Both the position numbers and the translations under genes were made by a program. The notes beneath the pieces were generated by a model. The model was not told where the DNA came from. It worked only from the letters and a program-made list of their open reading frames with translations, and did no database searches. From assembly GCA_905197585.1 (NCBI GenBank), contig CAJJZO010000078.1:1-8015 (forward strand): a stretch of DNA of 8,015 nucleotides, in the 5' to 3' direction. How positions within the stretch are numbered: position 1 is the first letter of the stretch; each line of letters begins with the position of its first letter. This stretch comes from an uncultured Collinsella sp. (GTDB lineage Bacteria > Actinomycetota > Coriobacteriia > Coriobacteriales > Coriobacteriaceae). Below are positions 1 through 7,589 of this stretch, piece by piece.

Positions 1-564
1 AATCGCCGCCTCGTCACCGCCGGAAAGATCGGTACGACCGTGGCTGCCCGGGAAAAGCGTGTCGCCCACAAAGGCGATGTTCCCCTGCTCGGTCGCGGCG
101 AACAGGACGATGCCGCCCGGCGTATGCCCCGGCGTCTCGATCACCTGCAGGCAGACGTCGCCCACCTCGATTGTATCGCCCTCGGCAAGCAAGCGCGTCG
201 GCTCACCCGGATCGGGCGTCTCGATGCCCCACATGGCGCGCTGCTCCTCGATATTTGCGCGAGGTACCGTCACGTCCTTAGCGCACAACTCATATAGTGC
301 GCTGTCGCCAACGACAGCTCGAACCCCGGCAACCCCGCCAACATGGTCGGCATGACCGTGCGTGCAGACAGAGCCGAGTACGCGCACCTCGGGATGCGCG
401 GTGCGGATATGCTCCACAAGACGCTCGCCCTCCCACGCCGGATCGACGATTAAGCACTCGTCATTCGAAATCACGGCGTAGCTGTTGGTCTGAATCGGGC
501 CGTTGACGAGTGCCTCAATCGAAGCCGCACCTCGGGGTGTCAGGTCCAAAGTCATATCGCCCAT
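1..564 (-). CDS. Metallo-beta-lactamase-fold hydrolase, glyoxalase II-like (3' end beyond window)
   Basis: This is the first 188 residues of a cytoplasmic MBL-fold hydrolase; the C-terminus lies beyond the left edge. Visible metal ligands are the HxHxDH motif at residues 69-74 (within THGHADHVGG), His147 in GHTPGG and Asp168 in VGDTLF. The last histidine of the usual binuclear zinc site should lie off-window. The GPIQTNSY segment near residue 22 and the FPGSHGRTD segment near 171 are typical of the YcbL/YqgX-type glyoxalase II-like group, which hydrolyses S-lactoylglutathione or related thioesters. The substrate cannot be told from sequence. Three in-frame ATGs (570, 564, 555) follow a strong GAAGGAGG. 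I chose 564 because it leaves 8 bases after GGAGG, against 2 for the first ATG. The gene follows rel by 88 bases, with a terminator-like hairpin between, so expression may depend on read-through. Family assignment is secure; the exact substrate is not. Confidence 0.88.
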   Translation of the reverse strand, partial: MGDMTLDLTPRGAASIEALVNGPIQTNSYAVISNDECLIVDPAWEGERLVEHIRTAHPEVRVLGSVCTHGHADHVGGVAGVRAVVGDSALYELCAKDVTVPRANIEEQRAMWGIETPDPGEPTRLLAEGDTIEVGDVCLQVIETPGHTPGGIVLFAATEQGNIAFVGDTLFPGSHGRTDLSGGDEAAI

Positions 565-572
565 GCGCATAC

Positions 573-580
573 CCTCCTTC
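573..580 (-). promoter_or_regulatory. Strong Shine-Dalgarno of the MBL hydrolase gene
   Basis: GAAGGAGG reads on the minus strand just before the hydrolase start codons. Its spacing favours the ATG at 564 over those at 570 and 555. It begins one base after the T-run of the preceding hairpin, so the terminator and the ribosome binding site are virtually contiguous. Confidence 0.8.
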
Positions 581-581
581 T

Positions 582-619
582 AAAATACGTTCGAGGCACC
601 AAACGATGCCTCGAACGTA
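582..619 (-). terminator. Intrinsic terminator-like hairpin after rel
   Basis: A perfect 13-bp inverted repeat (TACGTTCGAGGCA at 586-598 against TGCCTCGAACGTA at 607-619) encloses an 8-base loop. In the minus-strand transcript it is followed by UUUU (582-585). It lies 33 bases after the rel stop codon, in the right place and orientation to end the recJ-rel transcript. The stem is perfect but the U-run is short, so termination may be partial. The next gene's ribosome binding site starts straight after it, which makes a role as attenuator or mRNA-processing structure possible. Confidence 0.75.
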
Positions 620-652
620 ACCAATATCTATGATGCTGAGAGGCTCTCGCAC

Positions 653-3013
653 CTACACACGGCGCTTAAGCTGGGCTCCACCCTCGCCGGGCATAAGACG
701 ACGAGCGTCGTAGACCGAGTCAACGCTGCTGATAGAGGCCAGCAGCGGATCCAAGCCACTCGCGTCCGAGATCTCGACCATAAAGCGCAGGGTTGCAATG
801 CCCTCGCGGTTGGTCGACGTGGCGGCAGAAAGGATATTACCGCCCGCATCGCCAATGGCAATGGTGACATCCTTGAGCAGGCCCATGCGGTCCAGGCACT
901 CGACCACGATCTCGATCTGGAAGAGGGTGTCGGCAGCGCCGTCCCACTCCACATCGATCATGCGCTCGGGATGTTCCATAAGACCCTTGACGTTAGGGCA
1001 GTTGGCGCGATGCACCGAAACGCCGCGACCGCGCGTGATGAAGCCGACGATGTCGTCGCCCGTCACGGGGTTGCAGCAATGAGCCAGACGGACCAGCAGG
1101 CCGCTGTTGCTCTCGCCCTTGACGATAATGCCGTTACTGGCGCTCTTGCCGCGCTTTTGCGGCTTGCGGTTGGAGCCGCGAGCGGGCTGCTTCACGACCT
1201 CGGCGATAGCCTCGGCCTTGGTGAGCTGTTCCTCGGGCTTGGGGTCCAAGATTTGCTCGACCTTATTGCCCACAGCGCGCGGGGCAACCTTGCCGGCACC
1301 GACGGCGGCAAACAGGTCCTCGAGCTGCTTGAAGTTAAACTGCTCCGCCACGGCGTTGAGTGCACGCGTCGAACGCGGCGTAGAAATGCCATAGCCACGC
1401 TTACGCAGGTCCTTGGCCAGCATATCGCGACCGGCGGCAGCGTCGTCGTCCTTGGTCGCAGCGGCAAAATAGCGGCGGATCTTTGACTTGGCGGAAGGTG
1501 TCTTAACGATCTTGAGCCAATCGCGCGACGGCTTGGAACTCTTGTTAGTCAGGATTTCAACGCGGTCGCCCGTCTTGATCTCGTGCGTGAGCGGAGCCAC
1601 CGCACCGTTGATTTTGGCGCCGACGCAGTGGTTTCCCACCTCGGTGTGAACGGCATAGGCAAAGTCGAGCGGCGTGGAGCCGGCCCGAAGCGCCATGACC
1701 TCGCCTTTGGGCGTGAAGACAAAGATCTCCTGATCGAACAGATCGACCTTCAGCGAGTGCAGGTATTCCTTGGCATCGGTGATCTCGTCGGAAGCCGCCC
1801 AATCGAGCGAATGCTTGAGCCAGTTGATCTGGTCGTCCAAACGTTGAGCGTCATTGGTCTTGGAAGCAGACGATCCGCCCGACTTCTTATATAGCCAGTG
1901 GGCGGCAATGCCGTACTCGGCCTGCTCATGCATCTCGTAGGTTCGAATCTGAATCTCGAGCGGACGAGCCGTAGGGCCGATGACCGTCGTGTGGAGCGAC
2001 TGGTAGTTATTGACCTTAGGCATGGCGATATAGTCTTTAAAGCGACCAGGCATAGGGTGCCACAGCGTATGCACCGCACCGAGCGTGGAGTAGCAATCGC
2101 GCACCGAATGGGTAATAACGCGCAGCGCCACCAGGTCGTAGATCTCGGAGAACTCCTTGCCCTTGCGCTTCATCTTTTGGTAGATGGACCAATAGTGCTT
2201 GGAGCGGCCGTTGATCTGGAAGTCCTCCAGACCAATGCGGTTGAGCTCATCGGTAAGCGTCTTGATGGTCTCGGCAAGGTAGCGTTCGCGGACCTCGCGC
2301 GACTCAGCTACCATACGCGCGATGCGCTGGTAGGCATCGGGCTCCAGGTAGAAGAAGGACAGGTCCTCGAGCTCCCACTTAATAGAGCTCATGCCCAGGC
2401 GGTCGGCCAAGGGCGCGTACACGTCCATGGTCTCGCGAGCCTTAAACAGGCGACGATCCTCGCGCAGGGCTGCCAGCGTTCGCATGTTGTGCAGACGATC
2501 GGCAAGTTTAACGATGATGACGCGGATGTCCTTGGACATGGCGAGGAACATCTTGCGCAGCGTGAGCGCCTGCTTCTCGTCCATGCTGTCGACTTCGATG
2601 TTGGTGAGCTTGGTCACGCCATCGACGAGCTCGGCCACCGTATCGCCAAACAGGCCGGAAACATCGGTGAGCGAGGTCTCGGTATCCTCGACGGTATCGT
2701 GCAGCAGCGCGGCACACACCACATCGCAGTCCATCTTGAGATCGGCCAAAATGATGGCAACCTCGACGGGATGGTTAATGTACATCTCGCCCGAGCGGCG
2801 CTTTTGGTTGCAGTGCTTCTCGGCGGCAAAGCAGTAGGCCTGCTCAACCTTAGAAAAGTCGTCCTCATTCATATATTTGAGGCACAGGCGCTCCAGCTTG
2901 TCGTAGCTGTCCGCCATAATCTCGGGCGGCAGCTCATCGGCATGCTTATAGTGCTCCATCTCCGAAAACGGCTGGAGGGTGGAATCATGGGCGGTACGGG
3001 CTGCGGCATCCAT
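653..3013 (-). CDS. rel: Bifunctional (p)ppGpp synthetase/hydrolase, RelA/SpoT (Rel) family
   Basis: The 786-residue protein is a full-length long RSH enzyme that makes and degrades the stringent-response alarmones (p)ppGpp and binds ribosomes. The N-terminal HD hydrolase domain is intact: His81, His105-Asp106 with Glu109-Asp110 (HDTVED), and Asp172 in DRLHNMRT. The synthetase domain shows GRSK (269-272), IYDLVALRV (291-299, Asp293), the RFKD motif typical of bifunctional enzymes rather than synthetase-only RelA (324-327), NNYQSLHT (335-342) and EIQIRT (353-358). A TGS domain follows at about 426-488. After it come a basic linker, the Cys/His zinc-finger-like segment CCNP...HRANCP (646-673) and a C-terminal ACT domain (about 700-772). 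The start at 3013 has a well placed GAAGGGGA. It lies 15 bases after the recJ fusion gene stop, so the two are probably co-transcribed and translationally coupled. All catalytic residues are present, so both activities are expected. Confidence 0.96.
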   Translation of the reverse strand: MDAAARTAHDSTLQPFSEMEHYKHADELPPEIMADSYDKLERLCLKYMNEDDFSKVEQAYCFAAEKHCNQKRRSGEMYINHPVEVAIILADLKMDCDVVCAALLHDTVEDTETSLTDVSGLFGDTVAELVDGVTKLTNIEVDSMDEKQALTLRKMFLAMSKDIRVIIVKLADRLHNMRTLAALREDRRLFKARETMDVYAPLADRLGMSSIKWELEDLSFFYLEPDAYQRIARMVAESREVRERYLAETIKTLTDELNRIGLEDFQINGRSKHYWSIYQKMKRKGKEFSEIYDLVALRVITHSVRDCYSTLGAVHTLWHPMPGRFKDYIAMPKVNNYQSLHTTVIGPTARPLEIQIRTYEMHEQAEYGIAAHWLYKKSGGSSASKTNDAQRLDDQINWLKHSLDWAASDEITDAKEYLHSLKVDLFDQEIFVFTPKGEVMALRAGSTPLDFAYAVHTEVGNHCVGAKINGAVAPLTHEIKTGDRVEILTNKSSKPSRDWLKIVKTPSAKSKIRRYFAAATKDDDAAAGRDMLAKDLRKRGYGISTPRSTRALNAVAEQFNFKQLEDLFAAVGAGKVAPRAVGNKVEQILDPKPEEQLTKAEAIAEVVKQPARGSNRKPQKRGKSASNGIIVKGESNSGLLVRLAHCCNPVTGDDIVGFITRGRGVSVHRANCPNVKGLMEHPERMIDVEWDGAADTLFQIEIVVECLDRMGLLKDVTIAIGDAGGNILSAATSTNREGIATLRFMVEISDASGLDPLLASISSVDSVYDARRLMPGEGGAQLKRRV

Positions 3014-3018
3014 CGAGG

Positions 3019-3026
3019 TCCCCTTC
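3019..3026 (-). promoter_or_regulatory. Shine-Dalgarno of rel, close behind the recJ-fusion stop codon
   Basis: GAAGGGGA lies 5 bases before the rel ATG (3013) and starts two bases after the TAG (3029-3031) of the upstream gene. This tight layout supports translational coupling and the chosen rel start. Confidence 0.6.
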
Positions 3027-3028
3027 CC

Positions 3029-6000
3029 CTAGGCCCGCGGTACGATCGGGCGGTTAACTTTGGCTAGCATATCAGAAGCGCACGAATCGAGCGCCCAGCT
3101 CCGGAAAGCCGAAAACTCCATGCGCGAGCGCAAGCCCTCCAAATAGCGAATTGACCTGCTCAATTGCACGCGGCCGGGGTTTTCGGCCATCGCGATGCGA
3201 CGAGTGTCGTCAAACCCCGAAACTCGACAGAAACCAAGCTCCTCGAAGATTCCCAGGCCGCTTTCCACCGAACGCTCGTCGACCGGCGTGCGAGCATCGA
3301 TGGCAAGGCACATCTGCGCGATGTCGATATCGCTCGCACTAAAGGAATCGTCCCCGGTTTTGCCGCGGTTGGAGCGCCACATGGTCTGCAGCGCGCGATA
3401 GAGCGTGACGAGCTCGTCGCGCTCGGGCGCATAGCAGTCGAGCAGGCGCTCGTTAATGCGGGCGTCGCGCGACGAATAGAGCAGATGGATCACGGCGGGC
3501 TGGCCATCGCGGCCGGCACGTCCGCTCATCTGGTTGAACTCGATGGCGCCAAACGGCATGTGGTAGAGCACGACATGGCGGATATCGGGCAGGTTGACAC
3601 CCTCGCCAAAGGCGGAGGTCGAAACGATGCAGCTGAGGCTTCCGTCTCGGAATGCTTCCTCCACGCGGCGGCGATCGGAACGCGCAAGCCCCGCGTTATA
3701 GAACGCGATATGGGTTGCGCAATCGGGCACACGCTTGCGCAACGTCTTGGCGAGCGCCACGGACTGGTCGCGCGAATTGACGTAAATGACGGTCTTCTCC
3801 CCCGTCGCCACGATCGACACTAAACGGTTCTCGCGGCTCGCAAGGTCGCGGTCGTCCTCGAGCTGCAGGTTCTCGCGCACCGTCTCGTCGACCACCGTGC
3901 GAGTGATCGGCAACATGCGGGCAAGCTCGGCCACGACCGGAGCCGTCGCGGTGGCCGTCGCAGCCATAACGACCGGGTCGCCCAGGGCTTTGAGGATATC
4001 GGGCATGTCGAGATAGGCGCTACGGTCGCCGCCCTTGGCAAGGCCGGCGTGGTGCGCCTCATCGATAACGACAAAGCCGATGCGGCCCGAACGCGCAAAG
4101 CGGTCACGGTGGATAGACAGGAACTCGGGCGTCGTGAGCACGATACCGGTGCGACCCGAAGCCAAGCCGGCAAACACGTCATCGCGCGCCGCCTCCACGG
4201 TCTCGCCGGTCAACACGCCGACGCCAATGCCGAGCGCAGCCATCGTCGACGAGAGGTGATAGGCCTGGTCGGCAACGAGCGCACGCAGCGGATAGACAAA
4301 GATGCTCGCACGCCCGCGAAGAACCGCCTCGCGCGCGGCATGCACATGGAAGATGAGCGACTTGCCGCGCCCCGTTCCCATAACGGCCAGAACACTTTGG
4401 TGATCGGCCAGGGCATCGAGCGCCTCGACCTGCGCGCGGTGCGGCTGGTTCGAGCCGATAAAGCTATGGATAAGCGAGCGCGTGAGCTCAGCATAAGAAA
4501 GCTGGGCGAGCGTCTCGCGTTTACGCGACTCCAGGCGCAGGCCGGAATCCGCCGGCTGCACGCCACGACGAAGCTCGCATGCCGGATCGTCGACGCTGGG
4601 CAGCGTGGTATCGCGAACCAGAACATCCTTGATCATGAGCTTGGGCTTCACACGCCCCTGCCAATGCTCGGCAACGGCCTCGAACACCAAGTCGACAGCG
4701 CTATCGCAGTTGATGAGCTTATCGATTTGCGGCACGCGGAACATAATGGCCGGCACGCTCGCGGCGCCATCGGTCGCCACAAAGCGCATGTGCTCGCCGG
4801 TTTTGCCCACCACGGCGCGATCGCACATTGTCACGCCCTCGGCCGCCAACAGCGGCACCTTATTGCCCTGGCCAAACGGCTCAAGGCGGGAGATCTGCTC
4901 GATGGTCTCAATATTCAGCTCGGAGAGGTCGACCGTGGCGGCAACCTCGTCGGTGTCCTCAAAGTCCTCGGCGGGAAGCTCGGACAGCACGGCGGAAAGG
5001 CGACGACGGAATTCATCGAGCTTGGATGCCTCGATGGTCACTCCCACCGCACCGGCATGTCCGCCGCGACGAATCAGCAGGTCGGAACAGCGCTCGACGG
5101 CGTCAAACAGGTTAACTTTGCCCACCGAGCGACCAGAGCCGCGCGCGATACCGTCCTCGATCGAGAACAGCAGCGCCGGCACGTGATAGCGGTTGGTCAG
5201 ACGGCTTGCCACGATGCCCTTGACACCCTCGTGCCAGCCTTCACCGCCCACGACGATCGCGCGTCCGCCGTCATAGGTCTCCTCGACCTTTGCCATGGCA
5301 TCGCGCGTGAGCTCCGCCTCGATCTCACGGCGCTGGCGGTTGATTTCCTCGAGCTCAGCCGCCAGCGCGCTTGCTTCGATGGGATTGCGGGCAAGCAGCA
5401 GGTCGAGCGCCAGCTTGGGATCGGCCATGCGACCGGCAGCGTTTAAGCGGGGAATGAGCGAGAATGACAGGCCATCCGCCGTAATGCTCGAAAGGTCCGC
5501 CTTGGCGAGCGCGGCAAGCGCGATATAGCCGGGGCGAGCGGTTACGCGCATCTGCTGGATGCCCTCGGCAACCAGCGCGCGGTTCTCGGGCGTGAGCGGC
5601 ATCATGTCGGACACGGTGCCCAGCGCCGCGACCTCGATTAGCGAACGCCAATACGACGGCTTGCCCAGGCGCTCACCCAGGACTTGCACCAGCTTGAGCG
5701 CCACACCAGCACCGGCAAGCTCGCGCGAGGGGCCCTCGTCCTCGAGCTTGGGGTCGGTCAGGGGCACACCCTGCGGCACCTGGTCGGAGGGCTCGTGATG
5801 GTCCGTGACCACCAAATCGATCCCCAGGTCCTCCAAATAGGAAACCTCTTCCTTGGCGGCAATGCCGTTATCGACGGTCACGATCAGCTGGGGGCGAGCG
5901 AGCTCGTTAACGCGATCGAGTGCCGCGCGCGAAAGACCGTAGCCCTCATCAAAGCGATGCGGAATAAACGGCGTGACATCGGCGCCAAACGTGCGCAGCG

Positions 6001-6316
6001 CCTCGGTCAACAGGCAGGTCGACGTAATACCGTCAACGTCAAAATCGCCAAAGACTGCAATGTGCTCGTGGTTGCGAATAGCACGCTCGACGCGGTCGGC
6101 AACGACCGACATGCCCGGGATAATGAGTGGGTCGGCCCAGTCGCGATCGAGCGAAGGTGTCAAAAACAATTGGCCCTCTTTGATGGAGTCAATGCCGTGC
6201 GCGACCATAATGCGCGCCACCAGCCCGGGAATGCCCAGACCAGCCGAAAGCTCCTTTTCGAGCTCGGGGTTTTGCTGAGCGACCGCCCAGCGATGCGTCG
6301 TCTTAAGCGATGACAT
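3029..6316 (-). CDS. recJ: RecJ single-strand exonuclease fused to a RecQ-like DEAH helicase
   Basis: One uninterrupted frame of 1095 residues. The N-terminal half is a complete RecJ 5'-3' ssDNA exonuclease of the DHH family. It shows DFDVDG (91-96), VDN (148-150), DHH (172-174), GTVSD (233-237), LNAAGRM (291-297), the DHHA1 motifs GSGRSV (393-398) and GGHAGAVG (418-425), and an OB-fold region at about 480-565. A linker (about 567-605) leads to a superfamily 2 helicase that looks most like RecQ: Gln629 (HRAQVEAL), Walker A GTGRGKS (647-653), YPLRALVADQ (675-684), DEAH (752-755), ATATAT (786-791), STSAFGEGVNLPD (899-911) and QMSGRAGRDG (929-938). The RecQ zinc-binding cysteine cluster and HRDC domain are not evident; about 130 C-terminal residues are unassigned. 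The ATG at 6316 is preferred because of its GAGGG Shine-Dalgarno 9 bases upstream; a GTG at 6361 would add 15 residues without a good site. RecJ and RecQ cooperate in RecF-pathway resection, so the fusion probably unwinds and degrades DNA ends together. First gene of the operon with rel. Confidence 0.93.
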   Translation of the reverse strand: MSSLKTTHRWAVAQQNPELEKELSAGLGIPGLVARIMVAHGIDSIKEGQLFLTPSLDRDWADPLIIPGMSVVADRVERAIRNHEHIAVFGDFDVDGITSTCLLTEALRTFGADVTPFIPHRFDEGYGLSRAALDRVNELARPQLIVTVDNGIAAKEEVSYLEDLGIDLVVTDHHEPSDQVPQGVPLTDPKLEDEGPSRELAGAGVALKLVQVLGERLGKPSYWRSLIEVAALGTVSDMMPLTPENRALVAEGIQQMRVTARPGYIALAALAKADLSSITADGLSFSLIPRLNAAGRMADPKLALDLLLARNPIEASALAAELEEINRQRREIEAELTRDAMAKVEETYDGGRAIVVGGEGWHEGVKGIVASRLTNRYHVPALLFSIEDGIARGSGRSVGKVNLFDAVERCSDLLIRRGGHAGAVGVTIEASKLDEFRRRLSAVLSELPAEDFEDTDEVAATVDLSELNIETIEQISRLEPFGQGNKVPLLAAEGVTMCDRAVVGKTGEHMRFVATDGAASVPAIMFRVPQIDKLINCDSAVDLVFEAVAEHWQGRVKPKLMIKDVLVRDTTLPSVDDPACELRRGVQPADSGLRLESRKRETLAQLSYAELTRSLIHSFIGSNQPHRAQVEALDALADHQSVLAVMGTGRGKSLIFHVHAAREAVLRGRASIFVYPLRALVADQAYHLSSTMAALGIGVGVLTGETVEAARDDVFAGLASGRTGIVLTTPEFLSIHRDRFARSGRIGFVVIDEAHHAGLAKGGDRSAYLDMPDILKALGDPVVMAATATATAPVVAELARMLPITRTVVDETVRENLQLEDDRDLASRENRLVSIVATGEKTVIYVNSRDQSVALAKTLRKRVPDCATHIAFYNAGLARSDRRRVEEAFRDGSLSCIVSTSAFGEGVNLPDIRHVVLYHMPFGAIEFNQMSGRAGRDGQPAVIHLLYSSRDARINERLLDCYAPERDELVTLYRALQTMWRSNRGKTGDDSFSASDIDIAQMCLAIDARTPVDERSVESGLGIFEELGFCRVSGFDDTRRIAMAENPGRVQLSRSIRYLEGLRSRMEFSAFRSWALDSCASDMLAKVNRPIVPRA

Positions 6317-6590
6317 AGGCACCCACCCTCGATAGGGGCAGGTCGCCGCGATACCTCTCACGGTTCATAGCGATGAGTCCTCTGTGTATGCCCGCTTCGG
6401 CAGGCAGATCTGTTGAACGGATTTATTATACCGTGCAGCGCGGACGCCAATCGCCGCAGCACGCCGCGGTTTCGGTAAACGATGCCGGTAATACCCTCGA
6501 AATAATCGAGCGTTTCAGCCGCACGGACGCATACGAGCGTCTAGCATATCCATACAAACGAGTTCGCGGATAAAGGGAGTCACGGGACAT
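6317..6590. other. Divergent intergenic region
   Basis: About 270 bases lie between the divergently read recJ fusion and the transporter gene. They hold the putative operon promoter on the minus strand, an approximately 100-base leader for the recJ fusion with a possible 21-residue upstream frame (6303-6368), and the ribosome binding site of the transporter (GGGAG, 6575-6579). I found no tRNA, riboswitch or convincing plus-strand promoter. A small imperfect match to an operator, CTCGA-AATAA-TCGAG at 6496-6510, could be chance. Confidence 0.6.
6425..6430 (-). promoter_or_regulatory. Probable -10 box of the recJ-rel operon promoter
   Basis: A perfect TATAAT reads on the minus strand about 110 bases upstream of the recJ fusion start, in an AT-rich patch within G+C-rich DNA. 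Transcription would begin near 6418. The -35 element is poor: TTGGCG (6445-6450) has only a 14-base spacer, so either an activator helps or the -10 dominates. Inferred from sequence only. Confidence 0.45.
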
Positions 6591-7589
6591 ATGAAGCAAT
6601 GGGCTGGACTGGGAAAGTTCCTCGCGGGGCATATGCAGGTCATCGTTCCGATTTGCGTGGCGCTCGGCGTGCTCTTTCCCCAGCAGATTGGCGTGCTCAA
6701 GCCCATTGTTCCCGCCCTCTTCGCCTTTATGACGTTTCAGGGTGCGCTCAGCAACACCTTCCACCAGGTAGCCGAGGTGTTCCGCCGTCCCCTGCACCTG
6801 ATTTTGGCACTGCTCGTCTCGGCGGCGCTTATTCCCATCGCGGCCTATGCCATGGGATCGTTATTCTTTGGCTCCAATCCCAACCTTGTCTGCGGCATCG
6901 TGCTCGAGTACAGCGTACCCGTGGCGGTCACTGCCTTTATGTGGATTAGCATGTTCGGCGGCAACGGCCCGCTCGCGCTCACCATTATCCTGACGTCCTC
7001 GGTTATCTCGCCTGTGACGATTCCTCTTACGCTCAAGCTCCTGCTGGGCGCCACCGTCTCGATCGATGTGCCGAGCATGATGCAAGACATGGCCTTTATG
7101 ATCGCCATCCCCGCCGTGCTCGGCATCGTGATCAACGAGCTCACGCGCGGATGGGGGCACGAAAAACTCTCCCCCGTGCTCTCGCCCGCCTGCAAATTCA
7201 TGATGATGGGCGTTATCGCCTCCAACTCCACCGCCATGAGCGAGTACGTGCTGCACATGAACGCGGTGCGCTTGGAAGTCGCCCTCTTTATTTTGGTCTT
7301 CGCCATCAGTGGCTTTGTCTTCGGTTTTCTGGTCGCCCATACGCTGCATCTGCCATATAGCGAGACGACCACCATGTGCTTTACCTGCGGCATGCGTAAC
7401 ATCTCTTCGGGCGCCGTCATCGCCACGCAGTACTTTCCGGGCGAAGTCGTGTTTCCCGTCATGTGCGGAACGCTGTTTCAGCAGGTACTCGCCTCGCTTA
7501 TCGGGCATCTCTTTGAGCGTCTGACCGGCGAGGAGCGCGCCGCCCAGCGCAAGCGCGTCGAAGCCGGCCGCGACGCCATGGCACGCTAG
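6591..7589 (+). CDS. Bile acid:sodium symporter (BASS) superfamily transporter, substrate unknown
   Basis: The 332-residue integral membrane protein has about ten hydrophobic segments, at roughly residues 15-33, 36-55, 67-90, 98-121, 127-152, 164-184, 194-215, 227-250, 260-282 and 285-308. They are followed by a short basic C-terminal tail (RAAQRKRVEAGRDAMAR). Length and the broken-helix signature GMRNISSGAVIA (267-278), followed by YFPGEVVFPV and FQQ, match the BASS/SBF family, also loosely annotated as Na+-dependent transporters. In the characterised bacterial bile acid transporter ASBT-NM the corresponding stretch is EVGMQN; here it is TCGMRN, so two Na+-coordinating positions differ. The usual PGG..SN motif of the other crossover helix is replaced by EYSVPVAV (106-113). 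Bile acid transport therefore should not be assumed. The start is supported by GGGAG 11 bases upstream. It is transcribed away from the recJ operon as an apparently single gene. Confidence 0.85.
   Translation: MKQWAGLGKFLAGHMQVIVPICVALGVLFPQQIGVLKPIVPALFAFMTFQGALSNTFHQVAEVFRRPLHLILALLVSAALIPIAAYAMGSLFFGSNPNLVCGIVLEYSVPVAVTAFMWISMFGGNGPLALTIILTSSVISPVTIPLTLKLLLGATVSIDVPSMMQDMAFMIAIPAVLGIVINELTRGWGHEKLSPVLSPACKFMMMGVIASNSTAMSEYVLHMNAVRLEVALFILVFAISGFVFGFLVAHTLHLPYSETTTMCFTCGMRNISSGAVIATQYFPGEVVFPVMCGTLFQQVLASLIGHLFERLTGEERAAQRKRVEAGRDAMAR

Noticed and set aside
1898..3067. Long plus-strand open frame (389 codons) antisense to rel
   Set aside because: It lies wholly opposite the well-conserved rel gene, has no recognisable motifs, and is explained by codon bias in G+C-rich DNA suppressing stops on the opposite strand.
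4049..5446. Long plus-strand open frame (465 codons) antisense to the RecJ-helicase gene
   Set aside because: It overlaps conserved RecJ and helicase motifs on the other strand; its His/Arg/Gly/Leu-rich composition is typical of an antisense shadow and no domain is visible.
6413..6431. TTGAAC followed by TATTAT as a plus-strand promoter for the transporter
   Set aside because: The gap between the two elements is only about 5 bases, far below the usual 16-18, and the AT patch fits a minus-strand TATAAT better.
6496..6510. CTCGA-AATAA-TCGAG inverted repeat as a possible operator
   Set aside because: Five-base arms occur by chance in a region of this size, and no regulator gene is adjacent.
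6373..6573. 66-codon plus-strand frame in the divergent intergenic region, ending just before the transporter ribosome binding site
   Set aside because: It has no Shine-Dalgarno before its ATG, no recognisable protein pattern, and overlaps the probable operon promoter and leader.
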